Shown one piece after another: positions 18,020 through 25,676 of a DNA stretch of 40,182 bases. Below the pieces are notes generated by a model. That model saw nothing but the letters and a program-made list of their open reading frames with translations. It made no database searches and had not been told where the DNA came from. The first letter of the stretch is position 1. Each line of letters opens with the position of its first letter. Both the position numbers and the translations under genes were made by a program. Origin of the DNA: Candidatus Roizmanbacteria bacterium RIFCSPHIGHO2_12_FULL_38_13 (GTDB lineage Bacteria; Patescibacteriota; Microgenomatia; UBA1406; GWC2-37-13); the NCBI GenBank assembly GCA_001789555.1, contig MFZZ01000001.1, positions 1 to 40,182 of the forward strand, written 5' to 3'.

Positions 18020-18442
18020 TTACAGAGAAGTAAGCGCTTCTTTCACGAGGGCATCGGCTTCCTGATTTTTCTCTCGAAGTACATGAGTATATAAAATGGG
18101 CAGTCCGATTTGCATTTCAAGCATTTTCACTTGGGAATGAAGCGGCTTGATATTGGCATGTTTTACTTTATAAACTCCATTTACTTGAGAAACTAAGAGA
18201 AGAGAATCGGAAACGACGTCTAAACTCGTAACTCGTAACTCGTAACTCGTAACTTTATCTCTAACATAAGTTAATGCTTGAATAAGCGCTGTATATTCTG
18301 CAACATTGTTTGAGGCAATGCCAATTCTTTCTTTATGTTTATGCAGTAATTTTCCGTCTTTATAAATGAGAAACGCGCTCGCTGCCTTTCCCGGATTATT
18401 TAGCGATCCGCCGTCGGTGAAGACTACTATCTTGGAACTCAT
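18020..18442 (-). CDS. RNase HI-family protein with a tandem-repeat insertion
   Basis: A 140-residue ribonuclease H fold protein of the bacterial RNase HI/'RVT-like' type. Acidic residues sit where the catalytic set belongs: FTDGG (Asp), NNVAEYTAL (Glu), VVSDSLL (Asp) and EADALV (Asp). The family cleaves RNA in RNA-DNA hybrids. Between the helix ending ALTYVRDK and the strand LDVVSDS lies VTSYELRVTS, encoded by 4.6 copies of the 7-bp unit AACTCGT (plus strand). The three-times-seven structure keeps the frame. The stop is 18 nt before prgI. A TATAAA box lies 11 nt before the ATG. Confidence 0.82.
   Translation of the reverse strand: MSSKIVVFTDGGSLNNPGKAASAFLIYKDGKLLHKHKERIGIASNNVAEYTALIQALTYVRDKVTSYELRVTSLDVVSDSLLLVSQVNGVYKVKHANIKPLHSQVKMLEMQIGLPILYTHVLREKNQEADALVKEALTSL
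18223..18254. repeat. 7-bp tandem repeat inside the RNase HI gene
   Basis: Four perfect copies of AACTCGT plus AACT. On the coding strand the unit can be rotated to GAGTTAC, matching the intergenic heptamers at 18477 and 21971. The tract is translated and stays in frame. Confidence 0.9.
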
Positions 18443-18476
18443 AGCTTGTAACTTTTATACTTGTTTTCTAAGTTTA

Positions 18477-18504
18477 AAGTTATAAGTTACGAGTTTCAAG
18501 TTAC
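18477..18504. repeat. 7-bp tandem repeat between xer-like and RNase HI genes
   Basis: Four heptamers: AAGTTAT, AAGTTAC, GAGTTTC, AAGTTAC. The tract fills much of the 65-bp gap between the stop of the recombinase-like gene and the start of the RNase HI gene. Confidence 0.8.
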
Positions 18505-18507
18505 AGA

Positions 18508-19371
18508 TTAAAGCTCGCCTAATTTCTCTTTTCTCTCTGCTTCCTGTTTTACCAAATTCAGAAAGCGCTCCGTTGAAGATATGCGACGGTGTCCGACGAT
18601 TTTTGCGATGTATTCGAGTGTTGCTCCGTTGGTCAATTGATGAGCGATAAATGTGTTTCGTAAATCATTAACCGTGGCATTTTCAATCCCAACCTCCTGA
18701 AAACAACGATCAATTATCTGTCTTATATTTCTGATAAGAAGTTGATTGCCTGTGCGTGTAATAAAAATACTGTCATTACTGCCGTGGTTACCACGCATAT
18801 CTAAGTACTTATCAAGCGCTTTTTTTGCCGCATTGTTGAGCGGGACATTGCGCTCGATATTTTTGCCGTATTTACGGATATACAGCACGTCTTTTTTTAT
18901 ATCCTCAAGTTTTAATACCGCAAGCTCACCGATCTTTATTCCGGTCTGAAGAAGTACTTCAACCAACGCGTATGTTCGGGGATCTTCTTTGGCGACATCA
19001 CGCAAAGCCCGATACTCCATCTTGCTTAAAATTCGTGGTGGTGTTTGAGTATATTTTGGATGAGCAATGTCAAAGGCCGGATTGGCAGTAATGATATTTT
19101 CATGTTTAAGAAAACGGAAAAAAGTTCTTATCGAATTGAGCTTGCGTGAGGCCGACTTTTTAGTGTAATTTTTTCCAAGCAAACTCTGGATAAAACCTTC
19201 AATGTCTTCTTTTTTTACATCACGGATATCATTTTTTTCCTTTGAGGCCAAGAAGCCAATAAACTGCTCGATATCTTTTTTATACGCAACAATTGTAAAT
19301 TTTGATTTTCCTTGCTCTTCTAAAAAGGCTATGAAACGCTCTAAAAGCTTCGGTAGAAAGTATTCATCCAT
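18508..19371 (-). CDS. XerC/D-like tyrosine recombinase homologue with degenerate active site
   Basis: A 287-residue protein with the two-domain layout of XerC/XerD: a SAM-like core-binding domain (about 1-95) and a catalytic-fold domain (about 115-287). Against the family's Arg-Lys-His-Arg-His-Tyr set, the first Arg is Lys146 (TGIKIGEL instead of TGLRxSEL), the Lys is kept (YGK, about 170), the first His is Asn235 (VNDLR), Arg238 is kept, His261 in VGH is kept, and the nucleophile Tyr is Phe270 (STERFLN; codon TTT read directly). Strand cleavage by the usual route should therefore be impossible. It heads the train leading to RNase HI, prgI and virB4. It may be a structural or DNA-binding partner. 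Confidence 0.85.
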   Translation of the reverse strand: MDEYFLPKLLERFIAFLEEQGKSKFTIVAYKKDIEQFIGFLASKEKNDIRDVKKEDIEGFIQSLLGKNYTKKSASRKLNSIRTFFRFLKHENIITANPAFDIAHPKYTQTPPRILSKMEYRALRDVAKEDPRTYALVEVLLQTGIKIGELAVLKLEDIKKDVLYIRKYGKNIERNVPLNNAAKKALDKYLDMRGNHGSNDSIFITRTGNQLLIRNIRQIIDRCFQEVGIENATVNDLRNTFIAHQLTNGATLEYIAKIVGHRRISSTERFLNLVKQEAERKEKLGEL

Positions 19372-19381
19372 ATGAGCCTAT

Positions 19382-19410
19382 AATATACCACACCTATAAT
19401 AAAAATACAA
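19382..19410 (-). promoter_or_regulatory. Candidate promoter of the xer-like/prgI/virB4 train
   Basis: On the minus strand TTGTAT (19405-19410) and TATATT (19382-19387) are 17 nt apart, and the -10 ends 10 nt before the ATG at 19371. The -35 is a weak match. The predicted leader is only a few nucleotides. Confidence 0.4.
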
Positions 19411-19568
19411 TGTAACTAATTTTTTAATTTCTTTGGTTTTTTGTGTAATAAATAAGTATATGAAAACATAAATAAAATGACAAAAGGAAAAAATCATAAA
19501 AATAAACTGGTAATTTTTTTGGATCTGCGCTACAATGGTTACCTATTACAAATCATTTCTAGTATTTT

Positions 19569-19892
19569 ATGGCAACAGTAAAAATTGATAATAGCGCATT
19601 CCAAAAGGAAATTCTCGATCATAAAGGAGTTGCGGTCGTCGATTTTTATGCCGATTGGTGTGGACCATGCAAAGTCACCGAACCTATTCTTGAAGAACTT
19701 TCTGAAAAAATGAAAGATGTAAAGTTTGTAAAAATCAATGTCGACGAAAATCAAGAGCTTTCAACTAAATATTCTATCTTTTCTATACCCACTTTTCTCA
19801 TCATGAAAGACGGTACCATAAAAAATCAGATTGTTGGAGCCCATAGTAAAGAAGATTTTGAAAAAGAAATCAACAAAGTCGTTACCTCTTAA
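19569..19892 (+). CDS. trxA: Thioredoxin
   Basis: A 107-residue classical thioredoxin, the cytoplasmic disulfide reductant. The active site WCGPC follows VVDFYADW at about residues 29-33, and the cis-proline loop is SIPTFLIM about 75. Length and fold order are normal. It stands divergent from the recombinase-like gene (197-bp gap, with a TACAAT box at 19531-19536) and its 3' end overlaps the convergent hypothetical gene by 11 nt. Thioredoxin is a usual reductant for ribonucleotide reductase, which is encoded nearby; a functional link is plausible. Confidence 0.95.
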   Translation: MATVKIDNSAFQKEILDHKGVAVVDFYADWCGPCKVTEPILEELSEKMKDVKFVKINVDENQELSTKYSIFSIPTFLIMKDGTIKNQIVGAHSKEDFEKEINKVVTS

Positions 19893-20328
19893 TCACCCTC
19901 ACTACTTTTCCGTGAATTGTTTTTAGGATGATATGTGCCTGGCCAAGTATAAATACCGCAAGTTCTGAAAGCCAGCGCCAGGATGTATTAATCGGTTTAT
20001 GAAGACCTTCAACCACCTTTTCATCAGATATGGGCAGCCCTAAATTCTGAAATGGCGATAGTTTTGAGCTGTCGACATATTGCAAACCGGCTTTTTTTAA
20101 TTCGGGATGCAGTTTTGGTTCCTGATCAACTTCGGTAACATATTCTTTTATTTCTTTTCGCTCTGCTTTAGGTTCGTTTTCGGATCTGGCATACTCAACT
20201 TTTTCTGCCGCCTCTTTTGACTCGATAAAAATTGGTACCGACTCTCCTTCTTTGGAAAACGAAACTGAAGCTAGCTTGGTTTTTTTATGTTTTTTCAACA
20301 AATCGTCAATAGGAGTATAGTTTTTCAT
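19882..20328 (-). CDS. Conserved-looking hypothetical protein
   Basis: A 148-residue charged protein that I do not recognise. The first 90 residues are rich in Lys and Glu and probably disordered; the C-terminal part (KLSPFQNLGLPISDEKVVEGL, then SWRWLSELAVFILGQAHIILK) is more ordered and has an amphipathic or weakly hydrophobic helix at about 118-140. The stretch ends with basic RVIKR, so membrane-surface association is possible. It is 23 nt downstream of the adenosyltransferase gene on the same strand, a likely operon partner. Confidence 0.6.
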   Translation of the reverse strand: MKNYTPIDDLLKKHKKTKLASVSFSKEGESVPIFIESKEAAEKVEYARSENEPKAERKEIKEYVTEVDQEPKLHPELKKAGLQYVDSSKLSPFQNLGLPISDEKVVEGLHKPINTSWRWLSELAVFILGQAHIILKTIHGKVVRVIKR

Positions 20329-20351
20329 AAATTGGCCTTAATATCAGTGTA

Positions 20352-20873
20352 TCATGTCAGTTTTTCTTCTTTTGACTCGTTTCGCGCCAGCACAAAAAGC
20401 AGGTCAGACAGACGATTTATGTAGCAAAGTACTGCATTGTCTTCATCTTTTTTTTCTTTTTTATTATGAATAAATTCTCCAATGCGTCGTTCGGCATTGC
20501 GCACAGATGTTCGAGCAAGGTGTAATCGCGCTGTCACTTCGCTTCCTTGGGGTAGGATAAATCGGACAAGTCTTGGTAGTTTTTTTTCTAAAATATCAAT
20601 ATTTTTTTCTAGAGATAAAACTTGACTATTAATTTTTCCATGATCAAGCTTGGCGCCGGAAAGATAAGCCATGATATTGTAAAGCGTCATCTGGATATTA
20701 CTTAGCAATTCTTGGGTTTTTGAGTCATTTATAGATTCCAGAGCAAAACCGATAAATGAAGTCGCCTCGTCAATCGCGCCATATGCTTCGATCTGCAAAT
20801 CATACTTTAAGACGCGTTTTCCCCCAAACAATGAAGTTTTCCCGCGATCTCCTGTTTTTGTGTAGATTGGCAT
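20352..20873 (-). CDS. pduO: PduO-type cob(I)alamin adenosyltransferase
   Basis: This enzyme adds the adenosyl group from ATP to cob(I)alamin, making coenzyme B12. The N-terminal ATP-binding motif YTKTGDRGKTSLFGG is intact (residues 4-18), followed by EAYGAIDEATSF and the C-terminal RTSVRNAERR and NRLSDLLFVLAR motifs. At 173 residues it is a standard PduO-type protein. It sits 1.1 kb from the class II ribonucleotide reductase that needs its product. A perfect TATAAT (20879-20884, minus strand) ends 5 nt before the ATG, suggesting a leaderless message. Confidence 0.93.
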   Translation of the reverse strand: MPIYTKTGDRGKTSLFGGKRVLKYDLQIEAYGAIDEATSFIGFALESINDSKTQELLSNIQMTLYNIMAYLSGAKLDHGKINSQVLSLEKNIDILEKKLPRLVRFILPQGSEVTARLHLARTSVRNAERRIGEFIHNKKEKKDEDNAVLCYINRLSDLLFVLARNESKEEKLT

Positions 20874-20903
20874 GTAATATTATACCCAATTTATAGCGTC
20901 AAA

Positions 20904-20932
20904 TTGACAATAGTTTAAAAACGCGCTATAGT
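20904..20932 (+). promoter_or_regulatory. Strong sigma-70-like promoter giving a leaderless or nearly leaderless message
   Basis: TTGACA (20904-20909), a 17-nt spacer and TATAGT (20927-20932) form a near-consensus promoter. Only 8 nt separate the -10 from the ATG at 20941, so transcription would begin at or within a couple of bases of the start codon. Confidence 0.75.
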
Positions 20933-20940
20933 GAAACGAT

Positions 20941-21972
20941 ATGTGGAATAAGGTTCGCATAAAAGAGATTGCATCTTTATTAGTCTTTTTTGCGTTAGTC
21001 CTTGGAGTAGGGATATCTTCTTCAATTATTGATAATAAATCAGCAAAAAGAACTACACGTACCTATGCTGCAGAATTGGCTAATGTTAGTTTAGAACCGT
21101 ATTGTAAAGATGGGTATTATAGTATTCCTGGAGAACCTGAAAAATGTAGTAGGGCGCCTGGCTGTGGCGGATATGATTATGACGAATTAAATGTTATAAA
21201 CAAAATGCCAAACCCGCAAAGCTGTACCACCAATCCACACGCCTGTGGAGGAAAACCACCACTTTGTTGTTACGAAATGGCAAGAACCGGTGATTTTACC
21301 AAATGTATTGGGTATTGGGAGCGCTTATGGTGTCCGAAACAATTATGTGACGAAGCGCGTGCAAATGGAGCTTCTGATGGGCAATGCGGTGGGAGCTGCC
21401 AATGTAATCATGCTTTTGGACACTATTGTGGAGATAATGTAAAGATTATATCAATTGCAGAACGACTCGGGCAAACCGCACCCACTTCAACACCAAACAC
21501 ACCTACCCCAACAAGCACACAAGCCCCCCAACCTCCCACCGCATCACCAACTACACCCAGACCTGTAAACACCGCAACTACCATCCCGTCACCGACAAGA
21601 CCAAATACAACCCAAGCACCGGCGGTCACCACGGCCGGGCAGCCCACACTAACTTCACCAGCACAAATCCCAACACCCACCACCCAAACACAAGCCCAAC
21701 AACCCACGACAGCAACCTCTCAATCTCAAGACGACGACACGGTCCTACCAACATTTGAGCCACCCAGATTTGAACTACCAAAAATTGCTATAAAAGACGT
21801 TGTCAAGCCTGAAAACATTGAAAAAATGAATAAGGCCACCGACCCACCGCTTACAGCGGTCAAGGATGGTTTTGAGACTATACAAAAATATGACCAAAAA
21901 TTGGAGTCATTCGTTGAGCGCTATGTGAAATTTTTTTATGAGGCAATAAAAAATACTGTTAGGAGTTTGTAA
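20941..21972 (+). CDS. Secreted, membrane-anchored Cys-rich protein with Thr/Pro stalk
   Basis: A 343-residue surface protein of unknown function. An N-terminal membrane helix (about 10-32) is followed by RTTRTYAAE. Residues about 54-167 hold 14 cysteines, including PLCCYE and GGSCQCNH, an even number consistent with a disulfide-rich domain. Residues about 178-265 form a Thr/Pro/Ala-rich stalk (repeated TPT and PTS), and the C-terminal 65 residues are a charged amphipathic helix ending in KNTVRSL. The stalk DNA is almost free of G and T on the coding strand. The design resembles the protein at 36773-37507. It may be displayed on the cell surface. Confidence 0.75.
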   Translation: MWNKVRIKEIASLLVFFALVLGVGISSSIIDNKSAKRTTRTYAAELANVSLEPYCKDGYYSIPGEPEKCSRAPGCGGYDYDELNVINKMPNPQSCTTNPHACGGKPPLCCYEMARTGDFTKCIGYWERLWCPKQLCDEARANGASDGQCGGSCQCNHAFGHYCGDNVKIISIAERLGQTAPTSTPNTPTPTSTQAPQPPTASPTTPRPVNTATTIPSPTRPNTTQAPAVTTAGQPTLTSPAQIPTPTTQTQAQQPTTATSQSQDDDTVLPTFEPPRFELPKIAIKDVVKPENIEKMNKATDPPLTAVKDGFETIQKYDQKLESFVERYVKFFYEAIKNTVRSL

Positions 21973-22005
21973 GTTACAAGTTACAAGTTATAAGTTATAA
22001 GTTAA
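21971..22005. repeat. 7-bp tandem repeat between convergent genes
   Basis: Five heptamers: AAGTTAC twice, AAGTTAT twice and AAGTTAA. The first two bases belong to the TAA stop of the Cys-rich protein gene, and the tract ends 3 nt before the nrdJ stop, so it occupies the whole gap between two convergent genes. Confidence 0.9.
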
Positions 22006-22008
22006 AAT

Positions 22009-25000
22009 CTAACACTCCGAATGTCCACAGCCGTAACATTTGGCACATCCCTCTTCACGCGCAAGTAGCGCCTGTCCGCAGTCAGGACAAATATCATAGT
22101 GTTTTTCTTGAGTCGTCTGCGCGGCAACAATAGGACTAGTGGTGTCGTTTTCGATGAGGGTTGGCTGTTCTACCTGTCCTACTAATTCAACTTCATGGGC
22201 TTTTCCGTTGCCATTGCCATTTCCATCTGCATTTACGACTTGTTGTTTTTGCAGGTGCTCGAAATGCATTGTCAATACTTTTGCCACTGCGTCAGGCAGA
22301 CTACGAATACGATCCTTACCAAATCCGAGCGCTCGACCGCCGCCGATGCCCTGCAGTTCATCAATGACTTTATTGATACGCTCTTCTGTTGGTAAATGAG
22401 CAGTACTTCTAAAATACATTGAAATCATTCTTCCTAATCCTTCTGCCATTGCAAATACATCAGTTCCTGCCTTACCGACAGTAATAAATACTTCATGTGG
22501 TTCATTGTCGCCATTGGTATTTATAGTGATATAAGCTCGACCTACAGGCGTATTGATACGGTATGTTGATCCGTGTACCACCATCGGCCTAGGTTTGACG
22601 GCAGGTGAAACTGGTCGTGGTAGATTTTTTTCATCTTCCTTCTTGCCCTTCATAGCTTTTCCGCCAGAGGCGGATCGGCCTATGGCCGAAGCGTCGGAGG
22701 GGCGTGTCAGTACTCCCATTCGCGAACCTTCTCGCATATAGGCAATACCTTTAAGCCCATGATCATAAGCGAGAGTATAAAGTTTTTTGACATCTTCAAC
22801 GGTATGGTTGTTTGGAGCATTAACAGTTTTGGAGATTGAAGCATCGACATATTTTTGGATCACGGCCTGCACCATCACATGGTCCTCGGGCGAAAGATCG
22901 TTGGCCGAAACAAACCAATCTGGTCTTTGCAATTTTCCGGATTTAATTTCTTTTTCGTGTTCTTTATACCATTTTTCATATAAATAATGACGCATCGTGT
23001 GTTGCCCCAATCTATCTCGACGGATAAACTCAAACTCATACACGGGTTCTATCCCCGATGTCGTACCTGCCATGAGTGAAGTGGAGCCGGTTGGCGCCTG
23101 CATGAGAAGCACCGAATTGCGAATACCTTTTGATTTCACGATATTTCTAATAGCTGCAGGCATCTTGCGCATAAAACCACTTTTTATAAATTTTTTGCCG
23201 TCAAATTTTGGGAAAGCTCCTTTTTCAGAGGCCAAATTAGCAGAAGCTTTATAAGCCTCATGACAGATCATTTTATACACTTTATCGATAAATTTTAACG
23301 ACTCTTTAGAACCATAGCGAATGTGAAGCTTAATAAGCGCATCACCTAAACCCATGGTGCCAAGACCGACACGCCTCTCTCCTTCAAGTTGAGTTTTTCT
23401 GATGCCCGGGAAAACATACGGATCCATGTCGACAACATTGTCTTGGAAACGAACCGCCATATGGACCACTTGCTTTAAATTACGAAAGTCGAATTTGCCG
23501 GGTTTATTAACATCATTCCCTTTTACAAGCGCGGAAAGATTTATCGATCCTAAATTACAGACTCCCCAAGCCGGAAGTCCTTCTTCACCGCAATTTGAAA
23601 CAATCAATCCATTTGCAGAAAAACGATGAACGTCAGCAACTGTTATATCAAACACTTCTTCAATACCATCTTTCTCCAAAGATTCAAATGTGGCCATAAA
23701 TATTTCTTTATACGGGCCACGTTGGTATAAGGATAAAAAGGATTGAAGTTTATTCTGCTTTACTTCTTGGAGAAATCCGATTAGACCTGAAAACTTGATT
23801 AGACTTTCTTTGGAAATAACAAGCTCGTGATATGACTTACAGTGATACAATTTATTCCCACCGTGACCATCAGGTAAATATCGTTCCCCTTCTAAACGAC
23901 GATTTTTGTAAATTTTGCTAAAAATCCCAAAATTTAATAAAAGTTCTTGTACCTGGCCAAGAAGAGTAGAACTAACTGAAGTGAGTCGTACACTCACACC
24001 TTTTTCAAGCGTACCAATAACGGTGCCGTCACTAGAAAAAAGTCCTTGCAAAAATCCTCGTTGCAATGATTCAGAACCTTCAAATACCGCCGATGGAACG
24101 ATATATTTATTTCCGTGAGTCAATCCTAATTCTGCTGCCATCCTCCACAGTCGTACAGACTCAACAACCGCTTTATCTTCTTGGTCAATATATTGTGGTT
24201 TTACAGGATAACTTCTGGCTATCAACTGCTTTCCCTCAACCATCTGATCGACCATATATGCAAACTGGGGCGCGAGTTCCTTTTTCTCATCACGATAAAA
24301 ATATAATGTTGCAACGTCTTTTTTTAAAGAACCATCACCTACAAGCCAACCCCACACTCGTCCTTCTTCTAAGCTCCCTCTGACGCCAAAATAACCCCCC
24401 GTTGAAACAAGTATCTTGTCTCCTTTTCGAAGTTTTCCCGCCTCCTTTTTCCCTATCGAAGTATATACTTTATGCTCTTCTGTTAATCTTAGCTGATAAC
24501 CCTCCTTTGTAGCAAGCTTATATACCTGTTTTATACCTGTGCGTTTTACAGGCGTAGAGAGATAATTTTTCCCATTTACTACAACCTGAAAGGGTAATCC
24601 TATTTTATATAATTGGCTTATTGTTTTTATCCCATTTGTCGTGGCTACACGAGTATCACCTGTGACACAAGGATTTACACATATGATGCGATTCCAGTAA
24701 TAGTTGTTGTGCATTTTATTATAGCGTTCCATAAAAACAACTCCAGGCTCTGCCGAGCGCCAAGCAGCTTCTCCAATGAGATCCCAAATTTTTCTGGCTT
24801 TAACGACTTTAAAGACCTTAATTTTCTTACCTCTGGCTTTCCATGCTTCTATATCTCCATCCCAAACCTCATCATATTCCGGATCGTTTTTGTCGGGGAA
24901 AATAAGCGGCCAATCAGCGTCTTTCTTAACTGCCTCCATAAAACTGTCTGAAACACAGACCGAAAGATTGGCTCCATTGATTCGTGAAAGATCTTGCTTC

Positions 25001-25545
25001 ACAGTGATAAACTCTTCAATATCCGGATGCCAATCCCACAACATGAGCATGAGTGCGCCTCGTCTTGTGCCTCCTTGCTGAATAATATCTTTAGTTGCAA
25101 GCGAGAAGATTTCGGCCCAGTTACAAGGTCCGGATGAAAATCCGTTCACTTTTTCTACACGAGCACCTTTTGGCCTCAAAGAAGAAATATTTATACCTAC
25201 TCCGCCACCTCGCGCCATAATCTCGATCATCTCACCAAGGGTTTTCAAGATACCTTGACGCGAATCGGCAGGAGAGGGAATGACAAAACAATTGTAAAAA
25301 GTCACCGCATATCCTGTCCCCGCACCAGCGAGAATGCGCCCTCCCGGGACATATTTAAAATCTTCCATGGCTTCGTAAAATGCTTTTTCCCATTTTTTAC
25401 GAACTGATGATTTTTCTTGCTTAGACACCGCACCAGCAATCCGGCGCCACATCTCATTTGGGGTTTTTTCAATTGGATCACCTTTTTTACTTTTAAGAGA
25501 ATATCTATCAAGAAATACTTTTTCTGAGACACCGGATAGTTTCAT
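22009..25545 (-). CDS. nrdJ: Class II (adenosylcobalamin-dependent) ribonucleotide reductase with intein
   Basis: This enzyme converts ribonucleotides to deoxyribonucleotides through an adenosylcobalamin-initiated thiyl radical. The ORF is 1178 residues; removing a 359-residue intein (293-651) leaves 819. Extein landmarks are YNCFVIPS (redox Cys), ARGGGVGIN, the NP|CGE active-site motif split by the intein, VCNLGSINL, APTGSTSLMAG, and a TSCPD-type domain (about 1010-1090, GKAGTDVFAMAEG). It ends in a zinc-ribbon tail CPDCGQ...CAKCYGCGH, typical of NrdJ. A low-complexity linker (about 935-980) contains a GC-rich palindromic insertion. nrdR lies immediately upstream and PduO nearby, both consistent with class II. 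No NrdR box pair was found by eye upstream. Confidence 0.93.
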   Translation of the reverse strand: MKLSGVSEKVFLDRYSLKSKKGDPIEKTPNEMWRRIAGAVSKQEKSSVRKKWEKAFYEAMEDFKYVPGGRILAGAGTGYAVTFYNCFVIPSPADSRQGILKTLGEMIEIMARGGGVGINISSLRPKGARVEKVNGFSSGPCNWAEIFSLATKDIIQQGGTRRGALMLMLWDWHPDIEEFITVKQDLSRINGANLSVCVSDSFMEAVKKDADWPLIFPDKNDPEYDEVWDGDIEAWKARGKKIKVFKVVKARKIWDLIGEAAWRSAEPGVVFMERYNKMHNNYYWNRIICVNPCVTGDTRVATTNGIKTISQLYKIGLPFQVVVNGKNYLSTPVKRTGIKQVYKLATKEGYQLRLTEEHKVYTSIGKKEAGKLRKGDKILVSTGGYFGVRGSLEEGRVWGWLVGDGSLKKDVATLYFYRDEKKELAPQFAYMVDQMVEGKQLIARSYPVKPQYIDQEDKAVVESVRLWRMAAELGLTHGNKYIVPSAVFEGSESLQRGFLQGLFSSDGTVIGTLEKGVSVRLTSVSSTLLGQVQELLLNFGIFSKIYKNRRLEGERYLPDGHGGNKLYHCKSYHELVISKESLIKFSGLIGFLQEVKQNKLQSFLSLYQRGPYKEIFMATFESLEKDGIEEVFDITVADVHRFSANGLIVSNCGEEGLPAWGVCNLGSINLSALVKGNDVNKPGKFDFRNLKQVVHMAVRFQDNVVDMDPYVFPGIRKTQLEGERRVGLGTMGLGDALIKLHIRYGSKESLKFIDKVYKMICHEAYKASANLASEKGAFPKFDGKKFIKSGFMRKMPAAIRNIVKSKGIRNSVLLMQAPTGSTSLMAGTTSGIEPVYEFEFIRRDRLGQHTMRHYLYEKWYKEHEKEIKSGKLQRPDWFVSANDLSPEDHVMVQAVIQKYVDASISKTVNAPNNHTVEDVKKLYTLAYDHGLKGIAYMREGSRMGVLTRPSDASAIGRSASGGKAMKGKKEDEKNLPRPVSPAVKPRPMVVHGSTYRINTPVGRAYITINTNGDNEPHEVFITVGKAGTDVFAMAEGLGRMISMYFRSTAHLPTEERINKVIDELQGIGGGRALGFGKDRIRSLPDAVAKVLTMHFEHLQKQQVVNADGNGNGNGKAHEVELVGQVEQPTLIENDTTSPIVAAQTTQEKHYDICPDCGQALLAREEGCAKCYGCGHSEC
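22661..22688. repeat. GC-rich double palindrome read through in nrdJ
   Basis: Two adjacent perfect hairpins, CCGCC-AGA-GGCGG (22661-22673) and CGGCC-TAT-GGCCG (22676-22688), lie in the linker-coding part of nrdJ and encode SAIGRSASGG. GC content is far above the surrounding sequence. The look is that of a dispersed palindromic element inserted in frame. Confidence 0.7.
23593..24669 (-). mobile_element. Intein with LAGLIDADG homing endonuclease in NrdJ
   Basis: A self-splicing protein element of 359 residues. It starts with CVTGDTRVAT (block A, Cys1), has the block B-like TEEHKVYT, and ends with HRFSANGLIVSN (blocks F and G, His-Asn end), followed by the +1 Cys of CGEEGLP. Two LAGLIDADG-type helices, GWLVGDGSL (about 399-407) and GFLQGLFSSDGT (about 497-508), indicate a homing endonuclease domain, so the element may still be mobile. 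It interrupts the host at NP|CGE; the first residue after the intein is the expected radical-bearing Cys. All splicing residues appear intact. Confidence 0.93.
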
Positions 25546-25612
25546 AATAGTTATAGAGAAACAGAAAATTAATAATTAGGTGTAAATCTTTTCCAGAGAA
25601 CCCGTAAGAAAT

Positions 25613-25676
25613 TAGCTTCTTAGCGTCGTAGCTTTTTAGATTTTAATTTCTAAGAAGCTAAGTAGCTAAAAAGCTA
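25613..25676. repeat. Imperfect long hairpin between nrdR and nrdJ
   Basis: Two 28-nt arms (25613-25640 and 25649-25676) pair at 23 of 28 positions around an 8-nt loop. Each arm itself contains two copies of a TAGCTTNTTAG unit. The hairpin begins directly at the nrdR stop codon. There is no U-run after it on the minus strand, so it is not a classical terminator. The rest of the 131-bp gap is AT-rich with nothing else evident. Confidence 0.7.

Noticed and set aside
12994-19371. Integrative conjugative element (recombinase plus VirB4)
   Set aside because: The recombinase lacks its catalytic Tyr, and no relaxase, coupling protein or att-like flanking repeats are seen.
18223-22005. CRISPR array
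   Set aside because: The repeats are 7-bp tandem units without spacers and there are no cas genes in the window.
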